64,000 nt of DNA from Chryseobacterium herbae (GTDB lineage: Bacteria; Bacteroidota; Bacteroidia; Flavobacteriales; Weeksellaceae), in contig NZ_JAOAMU010000001.1 of the NCBI RefSeq assembly GCF_025154075.1, positions 1-64,000 of the forward strand, in the 5' to 3' direction. Positions 44,428 to 53,606 of this stretch are shown here, piece by piece. Each line of letters opens with the position of its first letter. Within the stretch, counting starts at the first letter, position 1. The notes beneath the pieces were generated by a model. That model did no database searches. It had not been told where the DNA came from and worked only from the letters and a program-made list of their open reading frames with translations. Position numbers and translations under genes: made by a program.

Positions 44428-44859
44428 CTACCAGAAAAGTCCTTTTTTCTTTTCTTTTTTAAGTTTTGAGTAAGCCAGCACTTCTTTTCCTTCTACACGG
44501 AATTCTATTCTGTCCTGGATAATATTGTAAATTTCGCCCCAGCCTGGAAATCCGCCCAGATTTCTGTCATCAATGAACCAGTCTGCATCTAATTTTCTGG
44601 ATTGATTTTCAGAATCGAAGACCTCGCCATCAAAGCTTGAATTCACGGCATAAAATTCCACCCCATTGTTTTTGCAGAATTCTACAGCTTCATCTAAAGT
44701 CTTTCCATGTCTGTAGGTCCAGAGGATTAATCTGTACCCTTCTGCCTGAAGTCTTTTTAAGGTTTCGAAAGCGAAAGTTTTTGTTTTACCAATTGCCGGG
44801 TATGCGTCATCCACGATGGTTCCGTCAAAATCAACAGCAATTTTTTTATTATTTAACAT
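44428..44859 (-). CDS. HAD-like hydrolase, small (BT0820 type)
   Basis: 143 residues. HAD motif I VDFDGTIV, motif II LWTYR, motif IV-like DADWFIDDRNLGG. Compact HAD proteins of this type, without a cap domain, are common in Bacteroidetes and have unknown substrates. The C-terminus is lysine-rich (LKKEKKKGLFW). Own -10 box upstream. Confidence 0.82.
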   Translation of the reverse strand: MLNNKKIAVDFDGTIVDDAYPAIGKTKTFAFETLKRLQAEGYRLILWTYRHGKTLDEAVEFCKNNGVEFYAVNSSFDGEVFDSENQSRKLDADWFIDDRNLGGFPGWGEIYNIIQDRIEFRVEGKEVLAYSKLKKEKKKGLFW

Positions 44860-44880
44860 TTTGTACCTTTTTTAGCTTTG

Positions 44881-44888
44881 CAAAGATA
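44881..44888 (-). promoter_or_regulatory. TAnnTTTG -10 box for the small HAD gene
   Basis: TATCTTTG on the minus strand, 21 bp before the ATG at 44859. Confidence 0.5.
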
Positions 44889-44897
44889 AGAAATAAA

Positions 44898-44924
44898 AAG
44901 AGTGCCGAAAACGATGGCACTCTT
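44898..44924 (-). terminator. Terminator of the acyl-ACP desaturase gene
   Basis: A 9-bp stem AAGAGTGCC (44898-44906) pairs with 44916-44924, with a T-rich tail on the minus strand. Confidence 0.8.
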
Positions 44925-44953
44925 AAGTTTTTATAATTTAATGATATCCGGAA

Positions 44954-45934
44954 TTAGCTTTTCACCCATTTGAACTGGAACTGTAAATCCGGCGTTGAAA
45001 TTCTATCTGTAATTTTCTGAAGTCTCGCAGGAAGTTTCATTAAATATTCCTGAGCTTTTTCAGCTTTTTCATTAAGACCTTTTACATGCTCAATCTTCCA
45101 TTCATCCAATAAGTCTTTCATAATATTGATGTAATCCTGACCTGTATAGACCATACATCTTTGTGCTGCATCCGAGAAATGGCCCCAAAGCTCTCCGGCT
45201 TTCTGACCAGACTGTCTCATCATGTGAGCCGGCATTACGATCTTTTTACGCATCATATCTTCAAATGCAAGGATCATTTCTGACGGATCTATTTCTAAAA
45301 TTCTAGCCACGAAATATTTGTACGCTTTTGCATGTCTTGCCTCATCTGCTGCAATCACACCACACATTTTCGCCAATTTTCCGTTTCCTGACTGTTTTGC
45401 CAAAGTTCCTACTCTTCTGTGAGAGATATTGGTTGCTGTTTCCTGAAAGCTTGTATACACGAAGTTTCTGTAAGGATCCATACTGGTTCCTAAATCGAAA
45501 CCGTCGTTAATTAAATATTGAGTCGTCACTTCCAATTCTCGCATATTTACTCTTCCACACAAATAAAGATATTTGCCTAAAAGATCTCCATGTCTGTTCT
45601 CTTCACCAGTCCATGCTCTTACCCAGTTTGCCCAGCCGATTTCTTTCTGCTCCTGGTCAACTCCGTCTACACCCATCAACCATGACTCATAAGAAGGTAA
45701 TGCCTCCTCAGTGATACAGTCTCCTATAAGCGTTACGAAAAGATCATAAGGCATTTCACGGGCAAAAGTCTGAATTTCTTCCAGATCATATTTAAAATCA
45801 GCACTTGACGGATCCGGAAGATAATCGGAAGGCTGCCAGATTTTTTCAATTGGCGTTAAAAATTTATCCAGAAAAGAACCAACCTCCTTTTCCAATATTC
45901 CCATTACTTCTTTTCTGACAAGCTTTTGATACAT
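44954..45934 (-). CDS. Acyl-ACP desaturase (ferritin-like di-iron)
   Basis: 326 residues. Matches the soluble stearoyl-ACP desaturase fold: di-iron EENRHGD (first) and DEARHAKAY (second) motifs with the spaced helices between. Known members introduce a cis double bond into acyl-ACP with O2 and ferredoxin. In flavobacteria the product likely feeds membrane unsaturation. It is monocistronic, with a -10 box and terminator. Confidence 0.9.
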   Translation of the reverse strand: MYQKLVRKEVMGILEKEVGSFLDKFLTPIEKIWQPSDYLPDPSSADFKYDLEEIQTFAREMPYDLFVTLIGDCITEEALPSYESWLMGVDGVDQEQKEIGWANWVRAWTGEENRHGDLLGKYLYLCGRVNMRELEVTTQYLINDGFDLGTSMDPYRNFVYTSFQETATNISHRRVGTLAKQSGNGKLAKMCGVIAADEARHAKAYKYFVARILEIDPSEMILAFEDMMRKKIVMPAHMMRQSGQKAGELWGHFSDAAQRCMVYTGQDYINIMKDLLDEWKIEHVKGLNEKAEKAQEYLMKLPARLQKITDRISTPDLQFQFKWVKS

Positions 45935-45957
45935 TTTACTATATGGATTTTAATTTA

Positions 45958-45965
45958 CAAAGATA
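45958..45965 (-). promoter_or_regulatory. TAnnTTTG -10 box for the desaturase
   Basis: TATCTTTG on the minus strand, 23 bp before the ATG at 45934. Confidence 0.5.
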
Positions 45966-46031
45966 TGATTTATTTATTATTTGTCGCATAATAACATATG
46001 CAACCCATACGATGACTGATATAAATCATAC

Positions 46032-46066
46032 AAAAATGCCGCCATCTATATAATAACGGCATTTTT
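46032..46066 (-). terminator. Terminator of gpmI
   Basis: A 10-bp stem AAAAATGCCG (46032-46041) pairs with 46057-46066, about 20 bp past the gpmI stop. Confidence 0.8.
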
Positions 46067-46086
46067 GGGACATTATTATTGAATTT

Positions 46087-47628
46087 TTAGCTGACTAAAA
46101 TATCACCTGTCATTATTTCCGGAATTTCCACTCCCATTACTTTTAAAATAGTCGGAGCGACATCACCTAGTTTTCCCGGTTTCAGATTCCAGGTATGCTC
46201 TTTATCCATTACTATAAATGGTACCAGGTTCGTGGAATGCTGCGTGTTTGGGGTTCCATCCGGGTTGATCATTACATCTGAATTTCCGTGGTCTGCGAGA
46301 ATAAATACGGCATATCCGTTTTCATAAGCGGCTGTTGCCACTTTTTCAATGCATTGATCTACAGTTTCTGCAGCTTTTACAGCGGCTTCAAAAACTCCGG
46401 TGTGGCCTACCATATCGGTATTGGCAAAATTCAGGCAGACAAAATCAGCGGTTCCGTTTTCAAGCTCGGGTACAATGATATTTGTGATATCATACGCAGA
46501 CATTTCCGGCTTAAGATCATAGGTAGGAACATCTTTCGGACTTGGACACAGCAGTCTTCTTTCCCCGTTGAACACTTCCTCTCTACCTCCAGAGAAAAAG
46601 AATGTTACGTGAGGATATTTTTCTGTTTCAGCAATTCTGATCTGCGTTTTACCGTTTCTCTCAAGGATTTCTCCCATGGTTTCTTTCAATACTTCTTCAT
46701 CGAACACAACCTGTACATTCTGATAGGTTTTGTCATAATTGGTTAAAGTAATATAATGAAGGTTCAGTTTACGCATAAAAAAGTCCGGGAAATCTTTCTG
46801 GGTAAGAACCTCTGTAATCTCTCGTCCTCTGTCTGTACGGAAATTGAAACAGATCACCACATCACCATCAATAATTTTGGCGATGGGAACTACATTTCCT
46901 GTTTCTGTTGTTTTAACCAGGATAATAGGTTGTAAGAACTCATCGGTCACATTGTTGTCATAAGAAGATTTAATGGCAGCCAAAGCATCTGTTGTCTGCA
47001 ATCCTACTCCGTCTACCAAGGCATCATAAGCCAGTTTTACACGCTCCCATCTCTTATCACGGTCCATGGCATAATATCTTCCGATTACCGTGGCAAGTTT
47101 ACCTACTGTGGTTGTCATATGGTCCTGAAGCTCCTCTATAAATCCTAGTCCTGAATGCGGATCACAGTCTCTTCCATCCGTAAAAGCATGGACGAAAACA
47201 TTTTCATGCAGTCCGAATTCCTGAGCGGCCGTTAATAAACCTTTTAAGTGATTGATATGTGAGTGTACTCCCCCATTGGAAACCAGTCCGATGAAGTGTA
47301 GTTTTTTATTTTCTCTTTTAGCGTATTCAAAGGCGTCCTGAATGACCTGCTGTTGTCCCAGTGTTCCGTTTTCCACGGCCATATTCAGTTTTACAAGATT
47401 CTGATAAACGACTCTTCCAGCACCTAGATTCATGTGTCCTACTTCAGAATTCCCCATCTGTCCCAGCGGAAGCCCCACAGCCAAACCACTGGCTTCAAGT
47501 GTAGTATGTGGATATTTTTGATAACAGCTGTCTATAAATGGAGTGTTTGCTTTGTCTAAGGCAGACACCTCTGGATTCGTTCCCAGTCCCCATCCGTCAA
47601 GGATTGCTAATATTGCTTTTTTTGACAT
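46087..47628 (-). CDS. gpmI: Cofactor-independent phosphoglycerate mutase
   Basis: 513 residues from the ATG at 47628; the eight-codon upstream extension begins at a TTG inside the -10 box and is rejected. Two-metal alkaline-phosphatase-type enzyme: D in LDGWG, catalytic Ser in MGNSEVGHMNLGAG, DGRDCDP, and the metal cluster FANTDMVGHTG / ADHGNSD. It interconverts 3- and 2-phosphoglycerate in glycolysis. A convergent terminator follows. Confidence 0.95.
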   Translation of the reverse strand: MSKKAILAILDGWGLGTNPEVSALDKANTPFIDSCYQKYPHTTLEASGLAVGLPLGQMGNSEVGHMNLGAGRVVYQNLVKLNMAVENGTLGQQQVIQDAFEYAKRENKKLHFIGLVSNGGVHSHINHLKGLLTAAQEFGLHENVFVHAFTDGRDCDPHSGLGFIEELQDHMTTTVGKLATVIGRYYAMDRDKRWERVKLAYDALVDGVGLQTTDALAAIKSSYDNNVTDEFLQPIILVKTTETGNVVPIAKIIDGDVVICFNFRTDRGREITEVLTQKDFPDFFMRKLNLHYITLTNYDKTYQNVQVVFDEEVLKETMGEILERNGKTQIRIAETEKYPHVTFFFSGGREEVFNGERRLLCPSPKDVPTYDLKPEMSAYDITNIIVPELENGTADFVCLNFANTDMVGHTGVFEAAVKAAETVDQCIEKVATAAYENGYAVFILADHGNSDVMINPDGTPNTQHSTNLVPFIVMDKEHTWNLKPGKLGDVAPTILKVMGVEIPEIMTGDILVS

Positions 47629-47649
47629 TTCGTATAACTTTTTGTTACA

Positions 47650-47657
47650 CAAATTTA
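47650..47657 (-). promoter_or_regulatory. TAnnTTTG -10 box for gpmI
   Basis: TAAATTTG on the minus strand, 21 bp before the ATG at 47628. Fixes the start choice. Confidence 0.6.
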
Positions 47658-47849
47658 CCTAATTTCCGATGAATGGAAGAATTTGAAAGGTTTATTTTAA
47701 CAACATCAGGATAAAAACAGTACATATTATTAGTAAAGAATCTATGAATGCTTTGCTTTTTTGATCTCGCGCGAATTTCGCTGATGGGGCAGATTTTTAT
47801 TTAAATTATTCTATATTTATACCTACTACTAACATTTAAACTATTCCCT

Positions 47850-47908
47850 ATGTTGGCTGAGGCACTCGAAGCCAACATCTGTGGTGACTGCGAGTACCTC
47901 AGTCACCA
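47850..47908. repeat. Paired hairpins with complementary loops
   Basis: Hairpin 1: stem ATGTTGGCT (47850-47858) with AGCCAACAT (47870-47878). Hairpin 2: stem TGGTGACT (47882-47889) with AGTCACCA (47901-47908). The loops GAGGCACTCG and CGAGTACCTC are reverse complements at nine of ten positions. The rest of the 47658-48008 gap shows no gene. Confidence 0.8.
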
Positions 47909-47996
47909 GCTTTATTCACAGTGTTATTGAGTTTTCCTGTATTTTTTGCGTTAAAATATTATCGGCTGAACTGACGCGCTTTTATAAATTATTATT

Positions 47997-48004
47997 TAAT
48001 TTTG
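47997..48004 (+). promoter_or_regulatory. TAnnTTTG -10 box 4 bp before ATG (possible leaderless transcript)
   Basis: TAATTTTG-CTTT-ATG for the SUI1 gene at 48009. Same geometry as the ABC ATPase gene at 15065. Confidence 0.55.
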
Positions 48005-48008
48005 CTTT

Positions 48009-48332
48009 ATGGATTTACGAGATCAGTTAAAGAACCTTTTTCCTGAGCATGAGGAAAAGGATTTTGAGATGCCTAAGGAACAATTTAAGCAGCAGGAACC
48101 TTTGGTGTGCAAATTTGAGAAGAAAGGCAGAAACGGTAAGCCTGTAACGATTGTTGAGGGTTGGGAAGGCAGCGAGGAAGATTTGAAGAAAATCTCAAAA
48201 AAAATAAAAACCACCCTGGGAATAGGCGGTTCAGAGAAAGATGGAACGATCATTATTCAGGGCGATAATCGTGATAAGATAATGGATATCCTTAAAGAGA
48301 TGGGATATAAAACCAAAAGAGTCGGCGGATAG
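48009..48332 (+). CDS. yciH: SUI1/eIF1-like translation factor (YciH)
   Basis: 107 residues. The C-terminal 75 residues are the SUI1 fold: KGRNGKPVTIVEGWEG, LKKISKKIKTTLGIGGSEKDGTIIIQGDNRDKI, and MGYKTKRVGG. The N-terminal 30 residues are a charged, probably flexible, tail. Homologs bind the 30S subunit and can act on initiation fidelity. Its likely leaderless transcript is interesting in that light. Confidence 0.9.
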   Translation: MDLRDQLKNLFPEHEEKDFEMPKEQFKQQEPLVCKFEKKGRNGKPVTIVEGWEGSEEDLKKISKKIKTTLGIGGSEKDGTIIIQGDNRDKIMDILKEMGYKTKRVGG

Positions 48333-48334
48333 AT

Positions 48335-49234
48335 CTAGAAATAGATCTGGGTGTCCGGCATCAGGTTTTTTAATCGTTCAATCTTTGTTTTTTCTATAGG
48401 GTTTCCTGTAAGAATAAGGGTTTTAAGCTTTTTTAGCTGCCCGATCTCTGCAGGAATGTCTTTCAGATTATTATTAGCCAGATTCATACTGGTTATATTT
48501 TTCAGTCCCTTTATTTCAGGGGATATTTCTGTGATATGATTGTCACTTGCGTTCAAAAATTCAAGATTCTTAGCCTTGAACAGGTTTTCCGGCAGCTTTA
48601 CAATAGCATTCTGCTGCAGCTCCAGGTATTTTAAATGTTTAGGAAAAGATAAGTTTCCCAAGTCGTTGATCTGATTTTCAGACAGGTTTAAAAATTTAAG
48701 ATTTTTGATTTTGTCTAAACGGTCAGCAATACTGCTGATCTGGTTTCCCTGAAGGTTAATTTCTTCCAAAGCAGGAATTTCCATCAATGCCTCGGGAAAG
48801 ACATTGAGGTTATTGGCATCAAAATGCACGGCCTTTAAGTTTTGAAGCTTTGCAATATTCGGATTAATGCTTGTCAGGCTGTTGAGATTCATAGAAAATG
48901 TGTTCAGCTTTTTCAGATTTCCTATTTCATCAGGAATGTATTTGATGCTGTTTTCATTCACATTTAAAATTTCCAGTTCGCTTAAAGCAAAGATCTCCTG
49001 ATCCATTTTTTCAAGCTTATTTCCCATGATATTCAGAAAGAACAGAGCGTTCAGTTTTGAGATCTGTGGAGGAAGGTTAAATAATCCTTTTTCTCTGAAA
49101 CTCATACTGTAAACGGTATTTTTACTGTTTAAAGCCTCATCGATATTGGTAAACGTGGGATATTTTACAGGATCGATCTGTGCTTTTGTAAGACAGAGAG
49201 AGCATACGGAAATCAATAGAACAAGCTTTTTCAT
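48335..49234 (-). CDS. Secreted leucine-rich-repeat protein
   Basis: 299 residues. A signal peptide (through CLTKAQ, about residue 19) is followed by about ten tandem leucine-rich repeats of about 23 residues (LPxxIxxLxxLxxLNLxxNxI pattern), ending in LKTLILTGNPIEKTKIERLK. LRR proteins bind other proteins; no partner is evident. It lacks a T9SS C-terminal domain. The stop lies two bases from the SUI1 stop, with convergent overlap of 3' regions. Confidence 0.85.
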   Translation of the reverse strand: MKKLVLLISVCSLCLTKAQIDPVKYPTFTNIDEALNSKNTVYSMSFREKGLFNLPPQISKLNALFFLNIMGNKLEKMDQEIFALSELEILNVNENSIKYIPDEIGNLKKLNTFSMNLNSLTSINPNIAKLQNLKAVHFDANNLNVFPEALMEIPALEEINLQGNQISSIADRLDKIKNLKFLNLSENQINDLGNLSFPKHLKYLELQQNAIVKLPENLFKAKNLEFLNASDNHITEISPEIKGLKNITSMNLANNNLKDIPAEIGQLKKLKTLILTGNPIEKTKIERLKNLMPDTQIYF

Positions 49235-49242
49235 AGAGATAA

Positions 49243-49275
49243 ATTTCGGGCGGCGGCTTCGCCGCCGCCCGAAAT
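49243..49275. terminator. GC-rich 15-bp hairpin between two secreted-protein genes
   Basis: Perfect stem 49243-49257 with 49261-49275, TTC loop. It lacks a following T run, so it may slow or partly stop transcription from the PhoX-like gene rather than fully terminate it. Confidence 0.6.
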
Positions 49276-49288
49276 GGGTATTAATAAT

Positions 49289-51442
49289 TTACTTTTTAAC
49301 TAATTTCACAGTCTTCTGGAAACCTCCTTCTGCTTCAATGTTCAGAATCAGAATGCGGGATCCTTCAAGCTGATGGGTAAAATCAAGATCCAATGATCTG
49401 TTCAGTCCACTGAATTTCTTCGTGTACACCATTTTTCCATCCATGCTGTAAGCCGTTACTGAAATGTCTTTCAATCCTTTTGGAGAATTGATCTTAACCA
49501 TTCCTGAAGTAGGATTCGGAGCTACCTCAACGGTAGTTTCTGCATTGTGAGTGTCAACTGTTCCCAATGCTCCGGCTGTTCCTAAGTTTTGTTTTAAAGC
49601 GATAACGATCGTAGCTGATTTTCCTCTGTAGTCAATTGTGTTTCCGGTAGCATCGATATCTGTAGAAATCGTAGAATCAGGGTGCTGGATTGAGAAGAAG
49701 CCGAATTTATGATCAGGTGTAAATGTCAGTCCTGTCGGCTCAGATCCTGCCGGCATTGACGCGAACAATCTCACTTTAGGATTAGCCTGCGTATGATCAG
49801 GAGCAATTACCCAGATGTAATTTTTTCCACCATCCTGAAGAACCCAAAGGTTACCAAGCTCATCAAACGTCAGGTTATCATTTCCGTCACCCCAAGCTTC
49901 GCTTTTCATCCCCTGAGGGGTATTGAAAGAGTAAGATGTGGAAGCGCCTCCTGCAAAAGTTTCTACCTGAGAAGCTGTCGTTCCATTATCCTGAAGACGG
50001 TATATTTTATCTAATCCTTTTGCTGTAAAGTAGATTTTTCCATCCAACGGGCTGATGTCTACATCTTCCACTCCGTTAAATCTTGTTCCTCCTAATGACT
50101 GAGCAAGAGCTGTCGTGTTATTCTGGTCAGCTTTTATTTTATTCGGAACCTGAATCCATGTGGCTGTAGTTCCTACCGGATCTCCTGAAGCGCTTAATCC
50201 CTGATCTAATTTTAATACATAAAGATTTCCGGAAGCAAGGTTGTTCGGCGTATCCATTATATATTTATAAACCATGTGCGTACCTCCATCTTCTCCGTAA
50301 TAAGCTGTAGTTCCTGCATTATTTACCACAACATTCTCGTGGTTCATAATTCCCATCTGCCACAGTTTTCCTTTGGATCCGTCCGTATTTTTAGAAGAAA
50401 CCTGAGCCGTAGCCGGATCAATTTCCACTAACCATCCGTAATCTTTATAACCATCACTGTTTACATCATTGGAAGTCACAGATTCTTCTGCCGTAACAAT
50501 TGTTCCCCAAGGAGTAACTCCCCCTGAACAGTTTCTGATCGTCTGAACTAAGCTTGGATCCGAGAAGCTTACCGCTCTTGATTTCGTCAGCTGCCAAAGT
50601 TTGGTAGAGGCATTATAGTTAATTTCAGCCATCGTCACTCCTCCAGGATTCGTTTCGTGGTTGACGGAAAGATATCCGTTGGTACTGCTTCCTGTTTTGG
50701 CAACATAACCCGTAAAGTCATTCTGACCTCCTACCATTCCACCTCCTTCAGTGTAATTGTCGCCTTCTTTTAAGATAAGCTGGTATTTATGTTCAGCCGG
50801 GATGATCAGTTTATTGGTTTGTGCCGTAGGAACAATAGACGTAAAACAGCTGATATGCGTTCCTGTACATGCCGGAGGAGGCGTCACAGTAGCTGTTGTT
50901 TTTAAATAAGCATCGATTCTAAGATCTGAGCTGGTTCCTGTTCTGTTGTGAAGTTCTACAGAAATCCTGTTGGTTCCGTTTATAAATTTAGATTTCGGAA
51001 TAGAGAAAATATTATAAACGCTCTCTGCTGCACCATCTATTGTGGTAACGGAAGGGGTATTGAAAGCAATAGTACCTGCAGGCATATTGTCTCTTACGAC
51101 TTCTACTCCATTCAGATACACAACGATTCCATCATCTCTCATCACTCCCAGTTCCATATTGTCTGAAAGCGTTGATAAATCCACTGTGAAATCTTTAGCA
51201 AAATAAGCTGCTGTAAGACCTGAGCTGATGGTGGTGGTCACGGGATCCCCATATCCTAAAGGCCCGTTTCCTGTAGTCCATGCAGAGATATCAAAAGTCT
51301 GGTCTTTCCATGGATCTGCCAGAGCTTGGTTGTTATCTTTATAGCTCCAGGAAGAGTTTTTGTTGAATAAAAAAGTCTGCGCCTGTACGCTAAAGCCAGC
51401 GACCATTGCCAACGCCGCAATTGTAAGTAATTTTTTCTTCAT
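49289..51442 (-). CDS. PhoX-like (DUF839) secreted protein with T9SS sorting domain
   Basis: 717 residues. A signal peptide (SVQAQ, about 22), then an N-terminal beta-sandwich module of about 160 residues (YFAKDFTVDLSTLSDN, DGIVVYLNGVEVVRDNMPAG). It is followed by a PhoX/DUF839 beta-propeller: GYLSVNHETNPGG, TPWGTIVTAEES, MGIMNHENVVVN, YYGEDGG, RFNGVEDVDISPLDGKIYFT. The C-terminus is a T9SS sorting domain (PNPTSGMVKINSPKGL to the Lys-rich end). PhoX enzymes are Ca/Fe alkaline phosphatases, so a phosphate-scavenging role is a plausible inference. The peroxidase gene lies upstream on the same strand. Confidence 0.85.
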   Translation of the reverse strand: MKKKLLTIAALAMVAGFSVQAQTFLFNKNSSWSYKDNNQALADPWKDQTFDISAWTTGNGPLGYGDPVTTTISSGLTAAYFAKDFTVDLSTLSDNMELGVMRDDGIVVYLNGVEVVRDNMPAGTIAFNTPSVTTIDGAAESVYNIFSIPKSKFINGTNRISVELHNRTGTSSDLRIDAYLKTTATVTPPPACTGTHISCFTSIVPTAQTNKLIIPAEHKYQLILKEGDNYTEGGGMVGGQNDFTGYVAKTGSSTNGYLSVNHETNPGGVTMAEINYNASTKLWQLTKSRAVSFSDPSLVQTIRNCSGGVTPWGTIVTAEESVTSNDVNSDGYKDYGWLVEIDPATAQVSSKNTDGSKGKLWQMGIMNHENVVVNNAGTTAYYGEDGGTHMVYKYIMDTPNNLASGNLYVLKLDQGLSASGDPVGTTATWIQVPNKIKADQNNTTALAQSLGGTRFNGVEDVDISPLDGKIYFTAKGLDKIYRLQDNGTTASQVETFAGGASTSYSFNTPQGMKSEAWGDGNDNLTFDELGNLWVLQDGGKNYIWVIAPDHTQANPKVRLFASMPAGSEPTGLTFTPDHKFGFFSIQHPDSTISTDIDATGNTIDYRGKSATIVIALKQNLGTAGALGTVDTHNAETTVEVAPNPTSGMVKINSPKGLKDISVTAYSMDGKMVYTKKFSGLNRSLDLDFTHQLEGSRILILNIEAEGGFQKTVKLVKK

Positions 51443-51465
51443 TTCTTATGATTTATTAGACCTTG

Positions 51466-51473
51466 CAAAACTA
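51466..51473 (-). promoter_or_regulatory. TAnnTTTG -10 box for the PhoX-like gene
   Basis: TAGTTTTG on the minus strand, 23 bp before the ATG at 51442. Confidence 0.5.
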
Positions 51474-51579
51474 TTTTTTTAGCGCGAAACCTCTGTTAAT
51501 AGGACTTTAAATATAGATCAGGGAATATTAATTAATCTGGAACGTAATGTTAAGGGGATTAAATAATTGTTAAATAATT

Positions 51580-51753
51580 TGGGTTACGGAATGCGGGTTT
51601 CGGGATATGTGGTACTAGAATTAAATTTCGGTTTTAATAAATGATTAATGATTTATACTATGGTGTGTATCATTTCATAAATCTACCCCCGAAATCCAGA
51701 CCCGAAACCCACATCACGTACCTCGAAAACCCGTACCCTGTATCCCGAAACCC
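51580..51753. repeat. Imperfect inverted repeat of CCCGAAACCC units
   Basis: GGGTTTCGGGATA (51595-51607) pairs with TATCCCGAAACCC (51741-51753). Between them are several CCGAAACCC/ACCCGTACC-type units, also seen at 24113-24150. The gap of 51443-51755 holds this repeat and the promoter at 51466; no gene seen. Confidence 0.75.
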
Positions 51754-51755
51754 AA

Positions 51756-53585
51756 CTACTTAGCTCGGCTAATGTCCGTCAGAGAATTCAGGAATGCGAT
51801 GACCTGTTTAATTTCCGTTTTTGTAAGTTCCAGTTTATCCGGTGGAAGTGTTTGGTTTTTCATCTTTAGGCCTAATCCTTCTCCTCCGCCCTCGTTGTAG
51901 AAATCCATTACTTCTTCCAGTGTGTTGAAAGCACCATTGTGGAAATAAGGTTTTGTAAGCGCGATATTTCTTACGGTAACCGTTTTGAAGGAATAATCAT
52001 AGATCCATGACTTTTCTTTTTTTACGGGACTATTTCCTCTACCCAGATCGGAATCCAGTTCAATGGGAAGCTGATTGATCGGTTTTGTGGTTACGCCTAA
52101 AACTTCAGATTCGTTTTCATTAAAGAAAGGAGGCACAAGACCGGAAAAATGCGGTGCAAAGTGGCATGTAGCGCAATTGGCCTTTCCCATAAACAGGTTG
52201 TAGCCTTTTTTGACATCATCCGAAACGTCTTTTTCATTTCTCATAAAACGGTCAAAATCACTATCAAAAGAATATAGGGACGCGGCATAAGAGCTTAGTG
52301 CTTTGGAAAAATTCTCTTTATTTATTTTACCGTCTTTAAAAGCTGAACGGAAAGCTTTTTTATACTCAGGTTTTGTCTTTAATTTTTTAATGATGTCTTC
52401 ATAGCTGGTATTAAATTCATCATCATTGTAGATGACGTGTTCTGCCTGCTGTTCCAGATAAAATGCACGAAGGTCGTAGAAAAACCTTTTCGCAAAAACG
52501 GCATTGTACAGAGACGGAGAATTTCTTAATACCGTTTTCCCTTCCACATTGCTCGGTGATTTTGCTTTAAGGTCTGTAAAAGCATTTTCCTGCAAATGAC
52601 AGGCAGCGCAACTCATTTTACCGTTTTGACTTAAATTCTGGTCATAGAAAATAGATTTCCCTAAACTGCGCAGGTCTGCATTATCTTCAGAAGACTGCAA
52701 CAATGTGTAGAAATAGGGATCCAGAAAATCACTGCTGAAAAGATTTTTGCTCTTTACATTCCATCCGGAAAATTCTTTGAGATCATCCTCTCTTCCGTCC
52801 CATTTTCCAAATTCTTCATACAAAGGCTGAATGTATTTTTTGTAAAACTCAATCCGGTCAAAAGTTTCAAAATCTTTGTTCGCAGACAAATAACTAATTC
52901 CTTCGGTAAGAACCTGATTGGCTTTCTGAACGTTATAGTTTTTGAAATAGGCATCGTCGTTGATGTATTTTTTAATTCCCGTCAGGGCATGACTGGCTTC
53001 TTCAGAGATATTCAGGGAACCGGGCGTATCAAAACCCGTCACTCCAAGGGTATAAATTCTGATCAGTTCGATCCTCAACGGTAGTGTTTTGTTGTTTCCA
53101 CGGCTCAAACCGTTCTTTACCGTGCTCAGATAAAAGCTGGAATACGAGTTGTACAGGAAGTCTGTAATGGTTTTTATCTTATCTTTTTCGTCTGCAGCTT
53201 CATCGGAAAAAATCAGTTCATCCAATACCTGAAGTCCTTCCGGTGGCAATGTATAGGCCGAGGTTCCTGCAGCTTCAATATGAAAAAGCGGAGCCGCATT
53301 AAGGTGGGTTTTTGTAAATTCGGGATAATGATAAGCGATATAAAATTCTATTTCTTTAAATGAATTTCTTGTAGCACTTAAAGAATTCCGGAGCTCTTCA
53401 ATGGAAATCTGGTCATCCGAGAATTTATATACATCTGATTTAAGCTGATCAAGCCTGTTTTTAAAATCTGACAGACCTTTATTGACAAAGGTATTTTCAT
53501 TTTCTTCTCCCTTATCAATCGGGTTAAAAGACATGACAGCAAAACCTATCAACACAATCACAGCTAGCAGCGGATACAATCTCAT
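51756..53585 (-). CDS. Di-heme cytochrome c peroxidase family protein
   Basis: 609 residues. An N-terminal signal-anchor segment, then about 250 helical residues with an imelysin-like appearance (SLSATRNSFKEIEFYIAYHYP). The C-terminal part is a MauG/CCP di-heme module with two CxxCH sites: C326-H330 (CAACH) and C471-H475 (CATCH). Known members reduce H2O2 or act in metal-linked maturation in the periplasm. The imelysin-like part suggests an iron-linked role. It has its own -10 box. Confidence 0.88.
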   Translation of the reverse strand: MRLYPLLAVIVLIGFAVMSFNPIDKGEENENTFVNKGLSDFKNRLDQLKSDVYKFSDDQISIEELRNSLSATRNSFKEIEFYIAYHYPEFTKTHLNAAPLFHIEAAGTSAYTLPPEGLQVLDELIFSDEAADEKDKIKTITDFLYNSYSSFYLSTVKNGLSRGNNKTLPLRIELIRIYTLGVTGFDTPGSLNISEEASHALTGIKKYINDDAYFKNYNVQKANQVLTEGISYLSANKDFETFDRIEFYKKYIQPLYEEFGKWDGREDDLKEFSGWNVKSKNLFSSDFLDPYFYTLLQSSEDNADLRSLGKSIFYDQNLSQNGKMSCAACHLQENAFTDLKAKSPSNVEGKTVLRNSPSLYNAVFAKRFFYDLRAFYLEQQAEHVIYNDDEFNTSYEDIIKKLKTKPEYKKAFRSAFKDGKINKENFSKALSSYAASLYSFDSDFDRFMRNEKDVSDDVKKGYNLFMGKANCATCHFAPHFSGLVPPFFNENESEVLGVTTKPINQLPIELDSDLGRGNSPVKKEKSWIYDYSFKTVTVRNIALTKPYFHNGAFNTLEEVMDFYNEGGGEGLGLKMKNQTLPPDKLELTKTEIKQVIAFLNSLTDISRAK

Positions 53586-53598
53586 GAATTTTTAGCGG

Positions 53599-53606
53599 CA
53601 AAAGTA
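53599..53606 (-). promoter_or_regulatory. TAnnTTTG -10 box for the peroxidase gene
   Basis: TACTTTTG on the minus strand, 13 bp before the ATG at 53585. Confidence 0.5.

Noticed and set aside
47850..47908. Reading the hairpin pair as a tRNA or riboswitch
   Set aside because: No cloverleaf or known aptamer motif; the sequence fits paired palindromes better.
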